Program-made: the position numbers and the translations under genes
NCBI GenBank assembly: GCA_963736235.1
Contig: CAVTOR010000031.1
Location: forward strand, 496,001-560,000
Direction of reading: 5' to 3'
DNA length: 64,000 nucleotides
Origin: CAVORB01 sp963736235
Lineage (GTDB): Bacteria > Pseudomonadota > Gammaproteobacteria > Chromatiales > Chromatiaceae
Shown: piece by piece, positions 17,121-26,157 of the stretch
How the letters are laid out: each line of letters begins with the position of its first letter
Position numbering within the stretch: the stretch's first letter is position 1
Notes under the pieces: model-generated
The model's database searches: none
What the model saw: only the letters and a program-made list of their open reading frames with translations
What the model was told of the DNA's origin: nothing

Positions 17121-18863
17121 CTACAGGCCCAGTCGGGCGAGGACGGACTCCAATCGCCGCGTCTGGCGGACATCCGTCATCGGATAGGTCTGAAGCCAAT
17201 CCCGGATCGAGAACAGCGGGTCGATGGCTCGGATCTCTTCCGCCTCCCACTCAGCGCCGTCCCGGTCACCGTCGTCTTCCAGCACGGCCGCGAGATAGAC
17301 GCGCGCCTCGAGGTTCGCGGGATTGCGCGTGATCGCCTCGCGCAGATTGATCAGTGCCTGGTCAGAATCGCCGAGGAAAAAGTAGGCGCGGCCGAGCAAT
17401 AGAAAGTAGAGGTAACCCGCCTCCGGATTGAGCCGCATTGCGCGGCGCAACAGCGGGATCGAGGCGGATGGGTCACCGACGTAGGTCTCAATCCCTCCCT
17501 TGAGGGCGAACGCGTCGCCAAAGGAAGGCGCCAGAGCCAGGGCTTTGTCCAGATGCGCAACGGCCTCGGTGTGGCGCCGCCGCTGTGCACTGACATAGCC
17601 GAGCACCCAGTGCGCCTCGGCCAGGTCCGGATCGATCTGTACCGCGGTCCGCGCCATTTCCTGAGCCCGGCCCAGGGCTGCTTGGCCGTCCTCCGACCAC
17701 CGATTGCGGTAATCAGCCGCGTATGTCAACGCCAGACCGCCGTAAGCCCGTGCAAAGGCGGGGTCCAACTCCATGGCGAGAAGCAACAGCTTCCTTGCCT
17801 GCGCGTTCTCCTGTTGCGTGCGCACCAGCAGCGCGGCCCGGGCGCGAAGGAACAGGTCGTATGCCTCGACGGAACGGCTGAAGCGGCCCGCGAGCCGCCG
17901 ACGCTCGGCCTCCGTGATCTTGACCGAGAGCGTCTCCGCAAGCCGGGTCCCGATCTCGTCTTGGACTGTGAAAATATCCTCGAAGGGGCGGTCATAACGC
18001 TCGGCCCACAGCTGTCGCCCGGTGGACACCTCGACCAGGCGCACCTCCACTCTGATGCGTCCCCCCTTCCGCTGCACGCCTCCCCAGATCTCGAAACCTG
18101 CCCCGGCCGATGGTCCCACGCCGCCGCCCGCCGTTTCCGATTCGGTTTCAATACCGATCGCCGTGAGCCCTGAAAGTCGCGACAGATCCGTCGTCAGTTC
18201 CGCGGCCAGTCCACGGGCAAGGTAGAACTGATCCGGGTCGTCCCCGAGGACCTGAAACGGGAGAACCAGGACCGTAGGCGGAGCGCCGGTAGTCGCCGGG
18301 GCATCAGCGTCGGAATGCGCGCCCTCGACAGGAGAAGGGTCGGGAGGAGCACCCGTGCGATAGAGATGGATCGACATCAGAATCAACAGGGCGGCCGTCA
18401 GACCAATCGCGGCGCTGGAGACAGACCGGGGACGCCAGCTCGCCCCCTGGTTTACGTTCGGGGGGCGGTCGTCGCTCGGGACGGGCGCACCGACTTGGGC
18501 GATCAGACGATAGCCCCGTTTGGGTACGGTCTGGATGTAACTCGGCTCGCGCGGGTTGTCCCCGAACGCCTTGCGCAGCTTGATGACCGCCTGGGTCAGC
18601 GCATCGTCACCCACTACCACGCCGTCCCAGAGCGCGGCGAGCAGGTCGTCCCGGCTGACGACCTCTCCCGGATGCCGGGCGAGGAAGAACAGCACCTCCA
18701 TGGCCTTGGGTTCGAGATGAATCGACTGTTGGCCGCGACGCAGGACGTTGAGTGCGAAGTCCGCCTCCCAATCGCCGATCCGCATCACCCCCGATGGCAC
18801 GCCGATCGACTCGAGTTGCGTGGGGCCCGCGTCCTCGTCGGAGTTGTCTTGCGTCTGGCTCAT
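17121..18863 (-). CDS. CadC-like winged-helix membrane regulator with TolB-like and TPR domains (copy 2)
   Basis: A 580-residue protein from ATG 18863 (MSQTQDNSDE). Winged helix at residues 25-125 (MEVLFFLARHPGEVVSRDDL, QTVPKRGYRLIAQV), a membrane segment (AAIGLTAALLILMSIHLY), a TolB-N-like region (VLVLPFQVLGDDPDQFYLA) and TPR repeats to the end. Same architecture as 12833-14578. The frame extends upstream to 18965, but that leader has unusual composition. It is divergent from the thioredoxin-propeller-MBL operon and shares a roughly 215-base control region with it that includes a TATAAAG tract near 18937. Confidence 0.85.
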   Translation of the reverse strand: MSQTQDNSDEDAGPTQLESIGVPSGVMRIGDWEADFALNVLRRGQQSIHLEPKAMEVLFFLARHPGEVVSRDDLLAALWDGVVVGDDALTQAVIKLRKAFGDNPREPSYIQTVPKRGYRLIAQVGAPVPSDDRPPNVNQGASWRPRSVSSAAIGLTAALLILMSIHLYRTGAPPDPSPVEGAHSDADAPATTGAPPTVLVLPFQVLGDDPDQFYLARGLAAELTTDLSRLSGLTAIGIETESETAGGGVGPSAGAGFEIWGGVQRKGGRIRVEVRLVEVSTGRQLWAERYDRPFEDIFTVQDEIGTRLAETLSVKITEAERRRLAGRFSRSVEAYDLFLRARAALLVRTQQENAQARKLLLLAMELDPAFARAYGGLALTYAADYRNRWSEDGQAALGRAQEMARTAVQIDPDLAEAHWVLGYVSAQRRRHTEAVAHLDKALALAPSFGDAFALKGGIETYVGDPSASIPLLRRAMRLNPEAGYLYFLLLGRAYFFLGDSDQALINLREAITRNPANLEARVYLAAVLEDDGDRDGAEWEAEEIRAIDPLFSIRDWLQTYPMTDVRQTRRLESVLARLGL

Positions 18864-19080
18864 GGAAGACTGGATCGTCGCCGATTCTTCGCCAAAGCTT
18901 AGCCGCTTCCGTGGGCACATTGACTGGATCTGCACTATAAAGTCCCCAAGTCGAACTGGCGCCACGACAGAATCTATGGAGCCGGTTCAAGGGGCAGGGC
19001 CCGCCCCGGCGATCGTGCATGCCAACAGGGGCCGGTCGCCCGGCCACGAGTTCTTCCCGAACATGAGCTACCGGTGAGTT

Positions 19081-19632
19081 ATGAATTACCGCATATCCGT
19101 CCGTGCGTCGAAAAAGATGACTACTCGCAGAAGACTTGTGATTCGGTTGGCTGCGTTGCTTGCCACCGCACTCTTAGGGTGGTCAGCCGCGGTGCCGGCC
19201 GATCCTCCATCCAACTGGGCCTTTCATCCATTCGACGAGGCGCTGGAGCTCGCCCAGCAGGAGCAACGACGCGTGTTCCTGTACTTCGGGCGCCACGGTT
19301 GCCCGTCCTGCGACAAGACCAACCGGGAGAGCTTCACGGACCCGCGGGTCATCGAAAAATACCGGGCCAACTATGTGCTTGCGTATGCGGACGCCGAGAG
19401 CGGCGAGCGGCTGCGCCTGCCCAGCGGCGAGCGCGTCACCGAGATGGAACTGGGCGTGAAGCTCAAGGTGTTCGGTACACCCTTCTTCTACTTCATGGAG
19501 CCGGATGGCACGCCGGTCTATCGTGCGCCGGGCTATCAGAGCGCCGAGGAGTTCCTGCTCTTCGACCGCTACGTCCACGGCGGCCATTACAAGCAGCAGA
19601 CCTTCGCCGAGTTCAAGGCGGACCAATCATGA
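19081..19632 (+). CDS. Exported thioredoxin-fold protein with CPSC motif (SoxW-like)
   Basis: A 183-residue protein with a basic start and hydrophobic segment (LVIRLAALLATALLGWSAAV), followed by a thioredoxin fold: RRVFLYFGRHGCPSCDKTN with redox CPSC, then VFGTPFFYFMEPDG with the cis-Pro. Likely a periplasmic thiol reductant or oxidant; SoxW-type thioredoxins in sulfur oxidisers are similar. The next gene starts within its stop codon (ATGA), so they are co-translated. It is the first gene of a three-gene set of exported proteins. Confidence 0.82.
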   Translation: MNYRISVRASKKMTTRRRLVIRLAALLATALLGWSAAVPADPPSNWAFHPFDEALELAQQEQRRVFLYFGRHGCPSCDKTNRESFTDPRVIEKYRANYVLAYADAESGERLRLPSGERVTEMELGVKLKVFGTPFFYFMEPDGTPVYRAPGYQSAEEFLLFDRYVHGGHYKQQTFAEFKADQS

Positions 19633-20867
19633 AGCGTTTTGTGCTGCGGCTGGTGTTGTGCCTGCCGGGTGTCGCGCTGGCCGAACCCTGGACCTTCGGC
19701 GACCCGATCACGGTGGCGGGCACCGAGGAGAACCAGCATTACCATCATCTGGACGGTGCGGGCCGGCAGCATGTCGCGGCGTCGGAAACGGAGGTGGCGC
19801 TGGTATGGGAAGACGACCGCAGCGGCAATCCGCAAGTCTATTTCGCGGTCAAGCCGCACCGGGCCGAGTCTTTCTCCCGTACCTACCAGCTGAGTGAGGG
19901 CGAAGAGGCCTATGAGCCGTCCATCGCCCTGATCGATCAGGACCGGTGGCTGGCCGCTTGGGACCAGGACGGTGTGGTGATGGCCCGGATCATCGATGCC
20001 CAAGGACCGGGGCCCATTGCGCCTCTGGCCACCAAGGGCAATCGCCAGGTGACCTTGGCCAGCGACCACAAGGGGCGCATTGCCGCGGTTTGGGCGCGCG
20101 AGCAGGACAACGGCCAACGCATCGAGGCCGCCGAGCTGAGGCTCGAGAATCGCGGCCTGGCGCTCGCGGAACCAGCGGTGCCCGTCGCGCCGGTTGGCGA
20201 TCATCCATTCCAAGGCTACCCGGCCGCCGCGTGGGGTGCCGATGGCCAGCTGAACCTTGCCTGGGAGGACAGGCGGGCGGGACACACCCGCCTGTTCCAC
20301 AGCCGGCGAGCGCACGGACAGGCCTTTGCCCCCGAGCGTCAGCTGAACGAGCACTTCGCGCCGACGGAGGACGGGAGCGAAACCGCCGGTCTCGGCAGCG
20401 GTGTGATGCGGGTGATGCTAGCCGCTGATCCGGCTGGCACGCTCCGGGCCGTCTGGCTGGACAAGCGCAATGCGAACTCCGGATACGCGGTCTGGGGCGC
20501 GGCGAGCAAGGACGGCGGTCGCACCTTCGGAACGAACCAGATGGTGCAGGACGCGCTCGGCGACGCGGTCCCACAATGGCACGCCGCGCTGGCGGGCGGC
20601 AAGATCGGCTTCGTTGCGGCGTGGGACGATACACGCGAGGGTTGGGGCGATACCGGCGAGCCGGGTGATGTCTTGTTGTCCTGGAACACCGACGGCACGT
20701 GGAGCCCCGACCTCGTGGTGCCAGGGGCCTCCGGCGAGGGCTACCAGGGCAGCCCGGCGATCGCGCTCGACCCGCACGGCGACCTTCATCTGATCTGGAT
20801 CGAGCGCGATGACCTGTCATCGCCGTCGCGCTTGCGATACTTGCGTGCTACGTTCAATGGACCCTAG
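19629..20867 (+). CDS. Exported beta-propeller-like protein with repeated W-D-R motifs
   Basis: A 412-residue protein with signal peptide (MKRFVLRLVLCLPGVALA) and a repeated motif resembling the Asp-box/sialidase propeller: VWEDDRSGNPQVY, AWDQDGVV, AWEDRRAGHTRLF, VWLDKRNANSG and AWDDTREGWGD, at roughly even spacing. A six- or seven-bladed propeller is likely. No catalytic sialidase residues are evident, so it is probably a binding or scaffold protein. It overlaps the stop codon of the thioredoxin gene by four bases and precedes the MBL gene by 51 bases. Confidence 0.7.
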   Translation: MKRFVLRLVLCLPGVALAEPWTFGDPITVAGTEENQHYHHLDGAGRQHVAASETEVALVWEDDRSGNPQVYFAVKPHRAESFSRTYQLSEGEEAYEPSIALIDQDRWLAAWDQDGVVMARIIDAQGPGPIAPLATKGNRQVTLASDHKGRIAAVWAREQDNGQRIEAAELRLENRGLALAEPAVPVAPVGDHPFQGYPAAAWGADGQLNLAWEDRRAGHTRLFHSRRAHGQAFAPERQLNEHFAPTEDGSETAGLGSGVMRVMLAADPAGTLRAVWLDKRNANSGYAVWGAASKDGGRTFGTNQMVQDALGDAVPQWHAALAGGKIGFVAAWDDTREGWGDTGEPGDVLLSWNTDGTWSPDLVVPGASGEGYQGSPAIALDPHGDLHLIWIERDDLSSPSRLRYLRATFNGP

Positions 20868-20918
20868 CCGGTTTCACGCCCGGTTCAACGCTACCGCCCA
20901 AGGAACCCTATCCGACCC

Positions 20919-21842
20919 ATGCTCAGCCACCTCATTAGAGCCCTCATTGTCAGCACGCTGCTCGCCGGCAGCGTCCATGCCGCCGATGTGATCAAGACCC
21001 ACAAGCTCGGCGAAGACGTCTACGCCCTGGTCGGGCCGCTGACGAACCGCACCCCCGAGAACCTGGGCAACAACGCCAATTTCGGCGTCGTCATCACCGA
21101 GGAAGGCGTGGTGCTGATCGACTCGGGCGGCACCTATCTGGGCGCGCGGATGATCGACACGGCGATCCGGGAGATCACCGACAAACCCGTCACGGTGGTG
21201 ATCAACACCGGGGGCCAGGACCACCGCTGGCTCGGCAACGGCTATTTCAAGGCACGGGGCGCCCGCATCATCGCCAGCGAGAAGGCCGTCGCCGATCAGA
21301 AGGCGCGCGCCAGCGACCAGCTCCTCGCGCTGGGCAACCTGGTAGGCAGCGAAGGCGTCAAGGGCACCGAGCCCGTCTACGCCGACGAGACCTTCTCGGA
21401 CGGCAAGACGCTGACCCTGGGCAAGACCCGTTTCGAGGTCCAAGACGCCGGACCTGCTCATACGCCGGGTGACAGCTTCGTCTGGCTGCCCGATCACAAG
21501 ATCCTATTCAGCGGGGATATCGTCTACATGGACCGCATGCTGAGCATCGGCCCCCAGTCGGCGCATCGCGGCTGGATCAAGGCCTTCGAGGCCATCGCCG
21601 CGCTTGAGCCCGAGGGGGTGGTTCCCGGTCACGGCGATCCCGCCGACTTGGCCAAGGCCACGGCTCACAGTTACGACTACCTGGTCTTTCTGCGTGAGGC
21701 CGTCAGCGATTTCATGGACCAGGGCCGGGGCATCGAGGACGTCGGCGACATCGACCAATCGCGGTTCGACTACCTCAACAACTACGATGTGCTCCATGGG
21801 CGCAACGCCCAGCGCGTATTCGAGGAACTGGAGTGGGAGTGA
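20919..21842 (+). CDS. Exported metallo-beta-lactamase fold hydrolase with reduced metal site
   Basis: A 307-residue protein with signal peptide (MLSHLIRALIVSTLLAGSVHA) and an MBL fold: VVLIDSGGTYLGARM, VINTGGQDHRWLGNGYF, HTPGDSFVWLP, FSGDIVYMDRM and VPGHGDP. The usual HxHxDH appears as GGQDH, so the first two zinc His are absent while DH, the HTPGD His, the Asp of SGD and the final His remain. It resembles MBL proteins found with Sox and quinoprotein genes, but the substrate is unknown. From residue 50 to the stop it is duplicated without change at 24249-25025. Confidence 0.82.
   Translation: MLSHLIRALIVSTLLAGSVHAADVIKTHKLGEDVYALVGPLTNRTPENLGNNANFGVVITEEGVVLIDSGGTYLGARMIDTAIREITDKPVTVVINTGGQDHRWLGNGYFKARGARIIASEKAVADQKARASDQLLALGNLVGSEGVKGTEPVYADETFSDGKTLTLGKTRFEVQDAGPAHTPGDSFVWLPDHKILFSGDIVYMDRMLSIGPQSAHRGWIKAFEAIAALEPEGVVPGHGDPADLAKATAHSYDYLVFLREAVSDFMDQGRGIEDVGDIDQSRFDYLNNYDVLHGRNAQRVFEELEWE
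21066..21842 (+). repeat. 777-bp perfect direct repeat, copy 1 (inside MBL gene)
   Basis: Bases 21066-21842 are identical, as far as I can compare by eye, to 24249-25025 (offset 3183). The identity stops exactly after the TGA of the MBL gene. The bases just outside differ on both sides. Confidence 0.9.
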
Positions 21843-21900
21843 GTGTCGTGCGTTGCGTCGAAGCCTGGGCCGCGGCCGATTCGGGTGGCGCAGGCAGCTC

Positions 21901-23793
21901 TCAACGCCTCAGCGCCTGGCCCTCATAGCCAACCTTCAATTGCAGAGACTTGACCATAGCGTCGGCCTCTCCACGGTTCGCCAGGGGTCCAACGCGAACG
22001 CGATGGTACGCCTTGCCCTCCACTCGGGATTGCTCGATGAAGGCGCTGTAGCCTTGCGCCTTGAGTTCCTTCAGGAGCCGCTGGGCGCCGGCCGCCTCGG
22101 TCAGACTCGCTACCTGGACGACCCACCCGCCATCGGACGGCGCTTCCGCCGGGGGCTCGGCGATCAGTGGCAGCCTCGGCGGGGCGATCGGCAACTTGTC
22201 ATCAAGGGCCTTCAGCACCGGGGCATCACGCCCGTAGACGTCACCCCGAAATGAGACGCCGGCTTCCTCCAACACCTCTGCGGTCCAATAGAGGATCAGA
22301 ATCGGCATGGGTTGGGCCAAGTCGACGCGCGTCGTTCGCTCGGAGGCAATCACCTCGTCGATCCGCGTCCGATCCCAACCCCCGGTTCCCGAAAGGACCA
22401 GCTCGGTGAGCTCCAGCGGGCGCTCGACCCGGATGCAGCCCGAGCTTGCCGTGCGTTGAACTTGCTCGAACAGCCGCTTGCTGGGGGTATCGTGCAGGTA
22501 GACGAGATGCTCGTTAGGGAACATGAGCTTTACCTGTCCCAAGGCATTATCCGGACCAGGATCCTGGCGCAGGACATAGGGGAAGCTTTCGCTGGACCAA
22601 TCCACCGCGCTTGGCTCGACCTCAGTGCCATCGCGGGCCAGGATTCTCAACCCCTTATGGCGGATGATATCCGGGTTGTCGCGCGCCTCCGGGATGATGT
22701 CTTCGCGCAGAATGCCGGGGGGAACGGTCCAAGTCGGATTGAAGACCACGAACTCAATCTGGTCGCGGAAGATGGGCGTCTCCCGGTAGGTCTTGCCGAC
22801 TTGCACCCTCGATGACCAGGTTACCTTGCCCCCGCGTACCAGATAGACGCGAAAGCCCGCGATATTGACTAGCACGAAGTCTTTCGGCAGGTCGCGCTGC
22901 ACCCACCGCGCGCGCTCCAGATTGACGCGTATCTGGTCGATTCGTCTGGCCACCGGAACGTTCATGGCGGATAGCGTGGCGGGACCGATCACGCCGTCCG
23001 CGGCCAAGCCATGTCGCCGCTGGAATCGCTCAACGGCCCGCTTGAGATCCTCGTCGTACCGGTCGTTAGGCTTCGGATCGGACCCGGTGAGGTCCCCGCT
23101 TACGCGCAATCGCGCCCGAACGGCCCGCACCCGGGGGTCAGTCATCCCCGGCTTGAGAACAGGCCCGGAGCCGATGCGAGCCCAGCCTCCTTTGGCGGCG
23201 ATGGCTCGGTAACGTTTCAGCGCCGCCTTGAGCCCGCGGTAGAAGTCAGGCTCGGGCAAAAGGGTATCGATATGGCTCACGGGGGCGCTTGAATCCATCG
23301 CGAGCGTCAACTCGCGGAGCGGATCCGCGGTCAGGAGCCGGGGCTCGAAATTCCAGTTCGGGTCCAGGGTCGCGGGATTTACTTTTCCGTGTGCGCGATG
23401 GAGTGCCATGCGCAGAAAGGCATCCATGAGCAAGAGCTCGAGATCCGCCCGTTCCCGGGTGGACATCGGCTGGGTCCCTGCGAGCATCTCCGTCAGGACC
23501 CGGCGGTGGTAATCATCGGGATTAAGACCGTACGCTAGCATTCCTTCAATGCCGGCCACGACGTCTCGGATCCTCTTGTCGTCGAAGGCTGGGGCATAGG
23601 CACGCTGTTCGTAAAAATCGGTGATGAGCCCGACGGCCGCGATCCTGGCCCCCTGGACTTCGAGGCTCCCGCTCTGCCGCATCGCCTCGACGCGAGCGGT
23701 AAGCTCGGGGTTCGCCTTGGCCGAGGCGACCGAGACAAGGACGAAGGACAACAGGAACAGTAGGGCCGAGGGCCAAGGGTGAAGACGCATCAC
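21901..23793 (-). CDS. YcbB/LdtD-type L,D-transpeptidase with C-terminal SPOR domain
   Basis: A 630-residue exported protein. It has a signal peptide (LFLLSFVLVSVASA), a scaffold domain (about 35-200), a peptidoglycan-binding helical domain (about 210-280; VERFQRRHGLAADGVIG) and a YkuD catalytic domain with His434 (YLHDTP) and nucleophile Cys453 in SGCIRVERP. A SPOR domain ends the protein (about 555-625; WVVQVASLTEAAGAQRLL, VRVGPLANRGEA). L,D-transpeptidases make 3-3 peptidoglycan crosslinks in the periplasm. SPOR domains bind denuded glycan at the septum, so this fusion should direct the enzyme to division sites. E. coli LdtD lacks the SPOR domain. Confidence 0.9.
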   Translation of the reverse strand: MMRLHPWPSALLFLLSFVLVSVASAKANPELTARVEAMRQSGSLEVQGARIAAVGLITDFYEQRAYAPAFDDKRIRDVVAGIEGMLAYGLNPDDYHRRVLTEMLAGTQPMSTRERADLELLLMDAFLRMALHRAHGKVNPATLDPNWNFEPRLLTADPLRELTLAMDSSAPVSHIDTLLPEPDFYRGLKAALKRYRAIAAKGGWARIGSGPVLKPGMTDPRVRAVRARLRVSGDLTGSDPKPNDRYDEDLKRAVERFQRRHGLAADGVIGPATLSAMNVPVARRIDQIRVNLERARWVQRDLPKDFVLVNIAGFRVYLVRGGKVTWSSRVQVGKTYRETPIFRDQIEFVVFNPTWTVPPGILREDIIPEARDNPDIIRHKGLRILARDGTEVEPSAVDWSSESFPYVLRQDPGPDNALGQVKLMFPNEHLVYLHDTPSKRLFEQVQRTASSGCIRVERPLELTELVLSGTGGWDRTRIDEVIASERTTRVDLAQPMPILILYWTAEVLEEAGVSFRGDVYGRDAPVLKALDDKLPIAPPRLPLIAEPPAEAPSDGGWVVQVASLTEAAGAQRLLKELKAQGYSAFIEQSRVEGKAYHRVRVGPLANRGEADAMVKSLQLKVGYEGQALRR

Positions 23794-24115
23794 AACGCTC
23801 TGGATATGGGACCGGGGAGGGCGTGGCCAGTGTAGCTGTCAGGGCACGGAAACGCCATGGAGCACGGCCCTGCCCCGAAGCCAACGCGGCGCCCGATCAG
23901 GGGCAAACCATGGTCTGGCCCCAAAGGAAAAATCGGCCCGAGACCCGCGCCTCGATAACAAATTGCCGCGCAAGACCACCGTTCCCGCCAGGTATCGTGC
24001 CTGTGCTGGAACCATGCGAACCCATCTCGAAATCGGTGACGGCAAAGACAGCACATCGGACGTCCATGTTTCCAGTGAGCTGATCGCGGGCGGATCGCCA
24101 CCAAGGAGACCGGCC
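23794..24115. other. Intergenic, no gene recognised
   Basis: 322 bases between the L,D-transpeptidase start and the small-ORF repeat. Short frames on both strands have no recognisable content and no terminator-like hairpin is obvious. It probably contains the L,D-transpeptidase promoter on its left side. Confidence 0.4.
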
Positions 24116-24232
24116 ATGTCGTTCGACCTGATCAACACCCTCCCCAACCGCGAGATAGAGACCTATGCTTGCGTGGCCTCAGCCGCGCTGATCGACCGGC
24201 AACCTTCCCCACCGCCCTCGATTGGCGGGTAG
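24116..24232 (+). pseudogene. Degenerate copy of the 43-codon small ORF
   Basis: The frame starts MSFDLINTLPNREIETYA after an AAGGAGA ribosome binding site and matches the small ORF at 29452-29583 through VASAALI. It then diverges through a deletion of about ten bases and reads into a Pro-rich end. The DNA similarity continues past the coding part (GTAGTCTTTACCCGG against GTAGTCTGAACCCGA). The copied MBL segment starts 17 bases after this stop. Confidence 0.5.
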
Positions 24233-25025
24233 TCTTTACCCGGACGGCGGCAACAACGCCAATTTCGGCGTCGTCATCACCGAGGAAGGCGTGGTGCTGA
24301 TCGACTCGGGCGGCACCTATCTGGGCGCGCGGATGATCGACACGGCGATCCGGGAGATCACCGACAAACCCGTCACGGTGGTGATCAACACCGGGGGCCA
24401 GGACCACCGCTGGCTCGGCAACGGCTATTTCAAGGCACGGGGCGCCCGCATCATCGCCAGCGAGAAGGCCGTCGCCGATCAGAAGGCGCGCGCCAGCGAC
24501 CAGCTCCTCGCGCTGGGCAACCTGGTAGGCAGCGAAGGCGTCAAGGGCACCGAGCCCGTCTACGCCGACGAGACCTTCTCGGACGGCAAGACGCTGACCC
24601 TGGGCAAGACCCGTTTCGAGGTCCAAGACGCCGGACCTGCTCATACGCCGGGTGACAGCTTCGTCTGGCTGCCCGATCACAAGATCCTATTCAGCGGGGA
24701 TATCGTCTACATGGACCGCATGCTGAGCATCGGCCCCCAGTCGGCGCATCGCGGCTGGATCAAGGCCTTCGAGGCCATCGCCGCGCTTGAGCCCGAGGGG
24801 GTGGTTCCCGGTCACGGCGATCCCGCCGACTTGGCCAAGGCCACGGCTCACAGTTACGACTACCTGGTCTTTCTGCGTGAGGCCGTCAGCGATTTCATGG
24901 ACCAGGGCCGGGGCATCGAGGACGTCGGCGACATCGACCAATCGCGGTTCGACTACCTCAACAACTACGATGTGCTCCATGGGCGCAACGCCCAGCGCGT
25001 ATTCGAGGAACTGGAGTGGGAGTGA
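24222..25025 (+). pseudogene. 5'-truncated second copy of the MBL-fold gene
   Basis: Codes for residues 50-307 of the MBL protein at 20919-21842 without change, but lacks the signal peptide and first strand. A TTG at 24222 could start translation of nine foreign residues and then the MBL sequence, but no ribosome binding site is evident. Without a signal peptide the product would stay in the cytoplasm. Best regarded as a recent partial duplicate that is probably not functional. Confidence 0.75.
24249..25025 (+). repeat. 777-bp perfect direct repeat, copy 2
   Basis: Identical to 21066-21842 over 777 bases. The left boundary directly follows the decayed small-ORF repeat, and the right boundary falls on the last base of the MBL stop codon. 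No insertion sequence ends or target-site duplication are seen at the borders. Confidence 0.9.
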
Positions 25026-25211
25026 TCGTCTAGGGTCGCATCGCAGCCGCCCGCCAACGATGACGGGCGGTGCTCCGCGGCGAGACTGTGACGCCCTCGT
25101 GATTTTCTACCTCTGCTCGCCAATCATTGATACAACCCGAGATAATGGACGGCGGCCGTCTCGGGCAACCGTGCCTACAACTCGGTCCCATCGATTGTCT
25201 GGTCACCACTC

Positions 25212-26138
25212 GTGAAAACGCTACGACCGACCCACTCCGGATTCGGGCCATTCGTCACCCAGGTGCGCCAAGAGCTCGGCGATGGCCATCAGTGCATTTC
25301 ATTGTCGCGACGGCATCGTAAGCGATTGCCGCCAATTCGATTGGTCCCGGGCGGCCCGCCCGTTCACCCGCGTGACGCGCGCTCGCCATGGCTGCAGTTC
25401 TGGGCGCCGCAACGCCTCGCCTGGTGGATTGCGCTCTTGTTCATCGTCGGGTCCGGATGCTTCGCATACGGCAGCTTCGCCGCAAATTGGGGGAATGAAC
25501 TGCGACCAGAGATTATCGACGGCGGGTTCGCCAATTCGGTGTTCTTCGTCGGGTCCCTGTTCTTCACCACTGCCGCCTGGCTACAGTTGCTGGAAGCGAG
25601 CAACGGCGATGTAGCCGACATCGTCAACGCCGAGGGAGACCATCGCCCGACGTGGCGCTGGTTCGCCTGGAAACCGCACAACGCCGGCTGGCTCGCCAGT
25701 CTGATACAGTTTGCCGGTACCCTCCTGTTCAATCTGAATACCGGCGACGCCATGCTCACCGGCCTCGATTGGGAGGAAGACAATGTTTTCATCTGGCTCC
25801 CGGACATGGCCGGCAGCGTCTGCTTCCTTGCCGCTAGCTATCTGGCGCTGGTGGAGACGTCCCATGACTGGTGGTCGTTCGAGCCGCGCCAGGTCGCATG
25901 GTGGATCGTCGTTATCAACCTGATGGGCTCGGTGGCGTTCCAGATGGCGGCCTTCTATGGTGTGTTCTTACCGGTGCCCAGGGCAAGCTGGACCTGGTCT
26001 GCGAACCTGTGGACGCTGATCGGCGCGCTCTGCTTCTTCGTCGCCAGCTATCTGATGATCCCCGAATTGTTCGATGCGGACGCGACGACTCCCAGCAAGG
26101 CCGTTCCGGCACCGGCAGACGGCGAACGCGAACCCTGA
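25212..26138 (+). CDS. YrhK-like multi-pass membrane protein
   Basis: The frame has 308 residues, of which about 235 (from SPWLQFWAPQRLAWWIALLF) form a membrane protein with at least five hydrophobic helices and repeated patterns (FIVGSGCFAYGSFA, FFVGSLFFTTAAWLQLLE, GSVCFLAASYLALVE). It resembles YrhK-domain proteins of unknown function. The first 60-70 residues are basic and Pro-rich, so the true start may be a later TTG near 25341. It ends 19 bases before gadB, so the two are likely co-transcribed. Confidence 0.7.
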   Translation: MKTLRPTHSGFGPFVTQVRQELGDGHQCISLSRRHRKRLPPIRLVPGGPPVHPRDARSPWLQFWAPQRLAWWIALLFIVGSGCFAYGSFAANWGNELRPEIIDGGFANSVFFVGSLFFTTAAWLQLLEASNGDVADIVNAEGDHRPTWRWFAWKPHNAGWLASLIQFAGTLLFNLNTGDAMLTGLDWEEDNVFIWLPDMAGSVCFLAASYLALVETSHDWWSFEPRQVAWWIVVINLMGSVAFQMAAFYGVFLPVPRASWTWSANLWTLIGALCFFVASYLMIPELFDADATTPSKAVPAPADGEREP

Positions 26139-26157
26139 CGCAACAAAGGAGAGCGAT

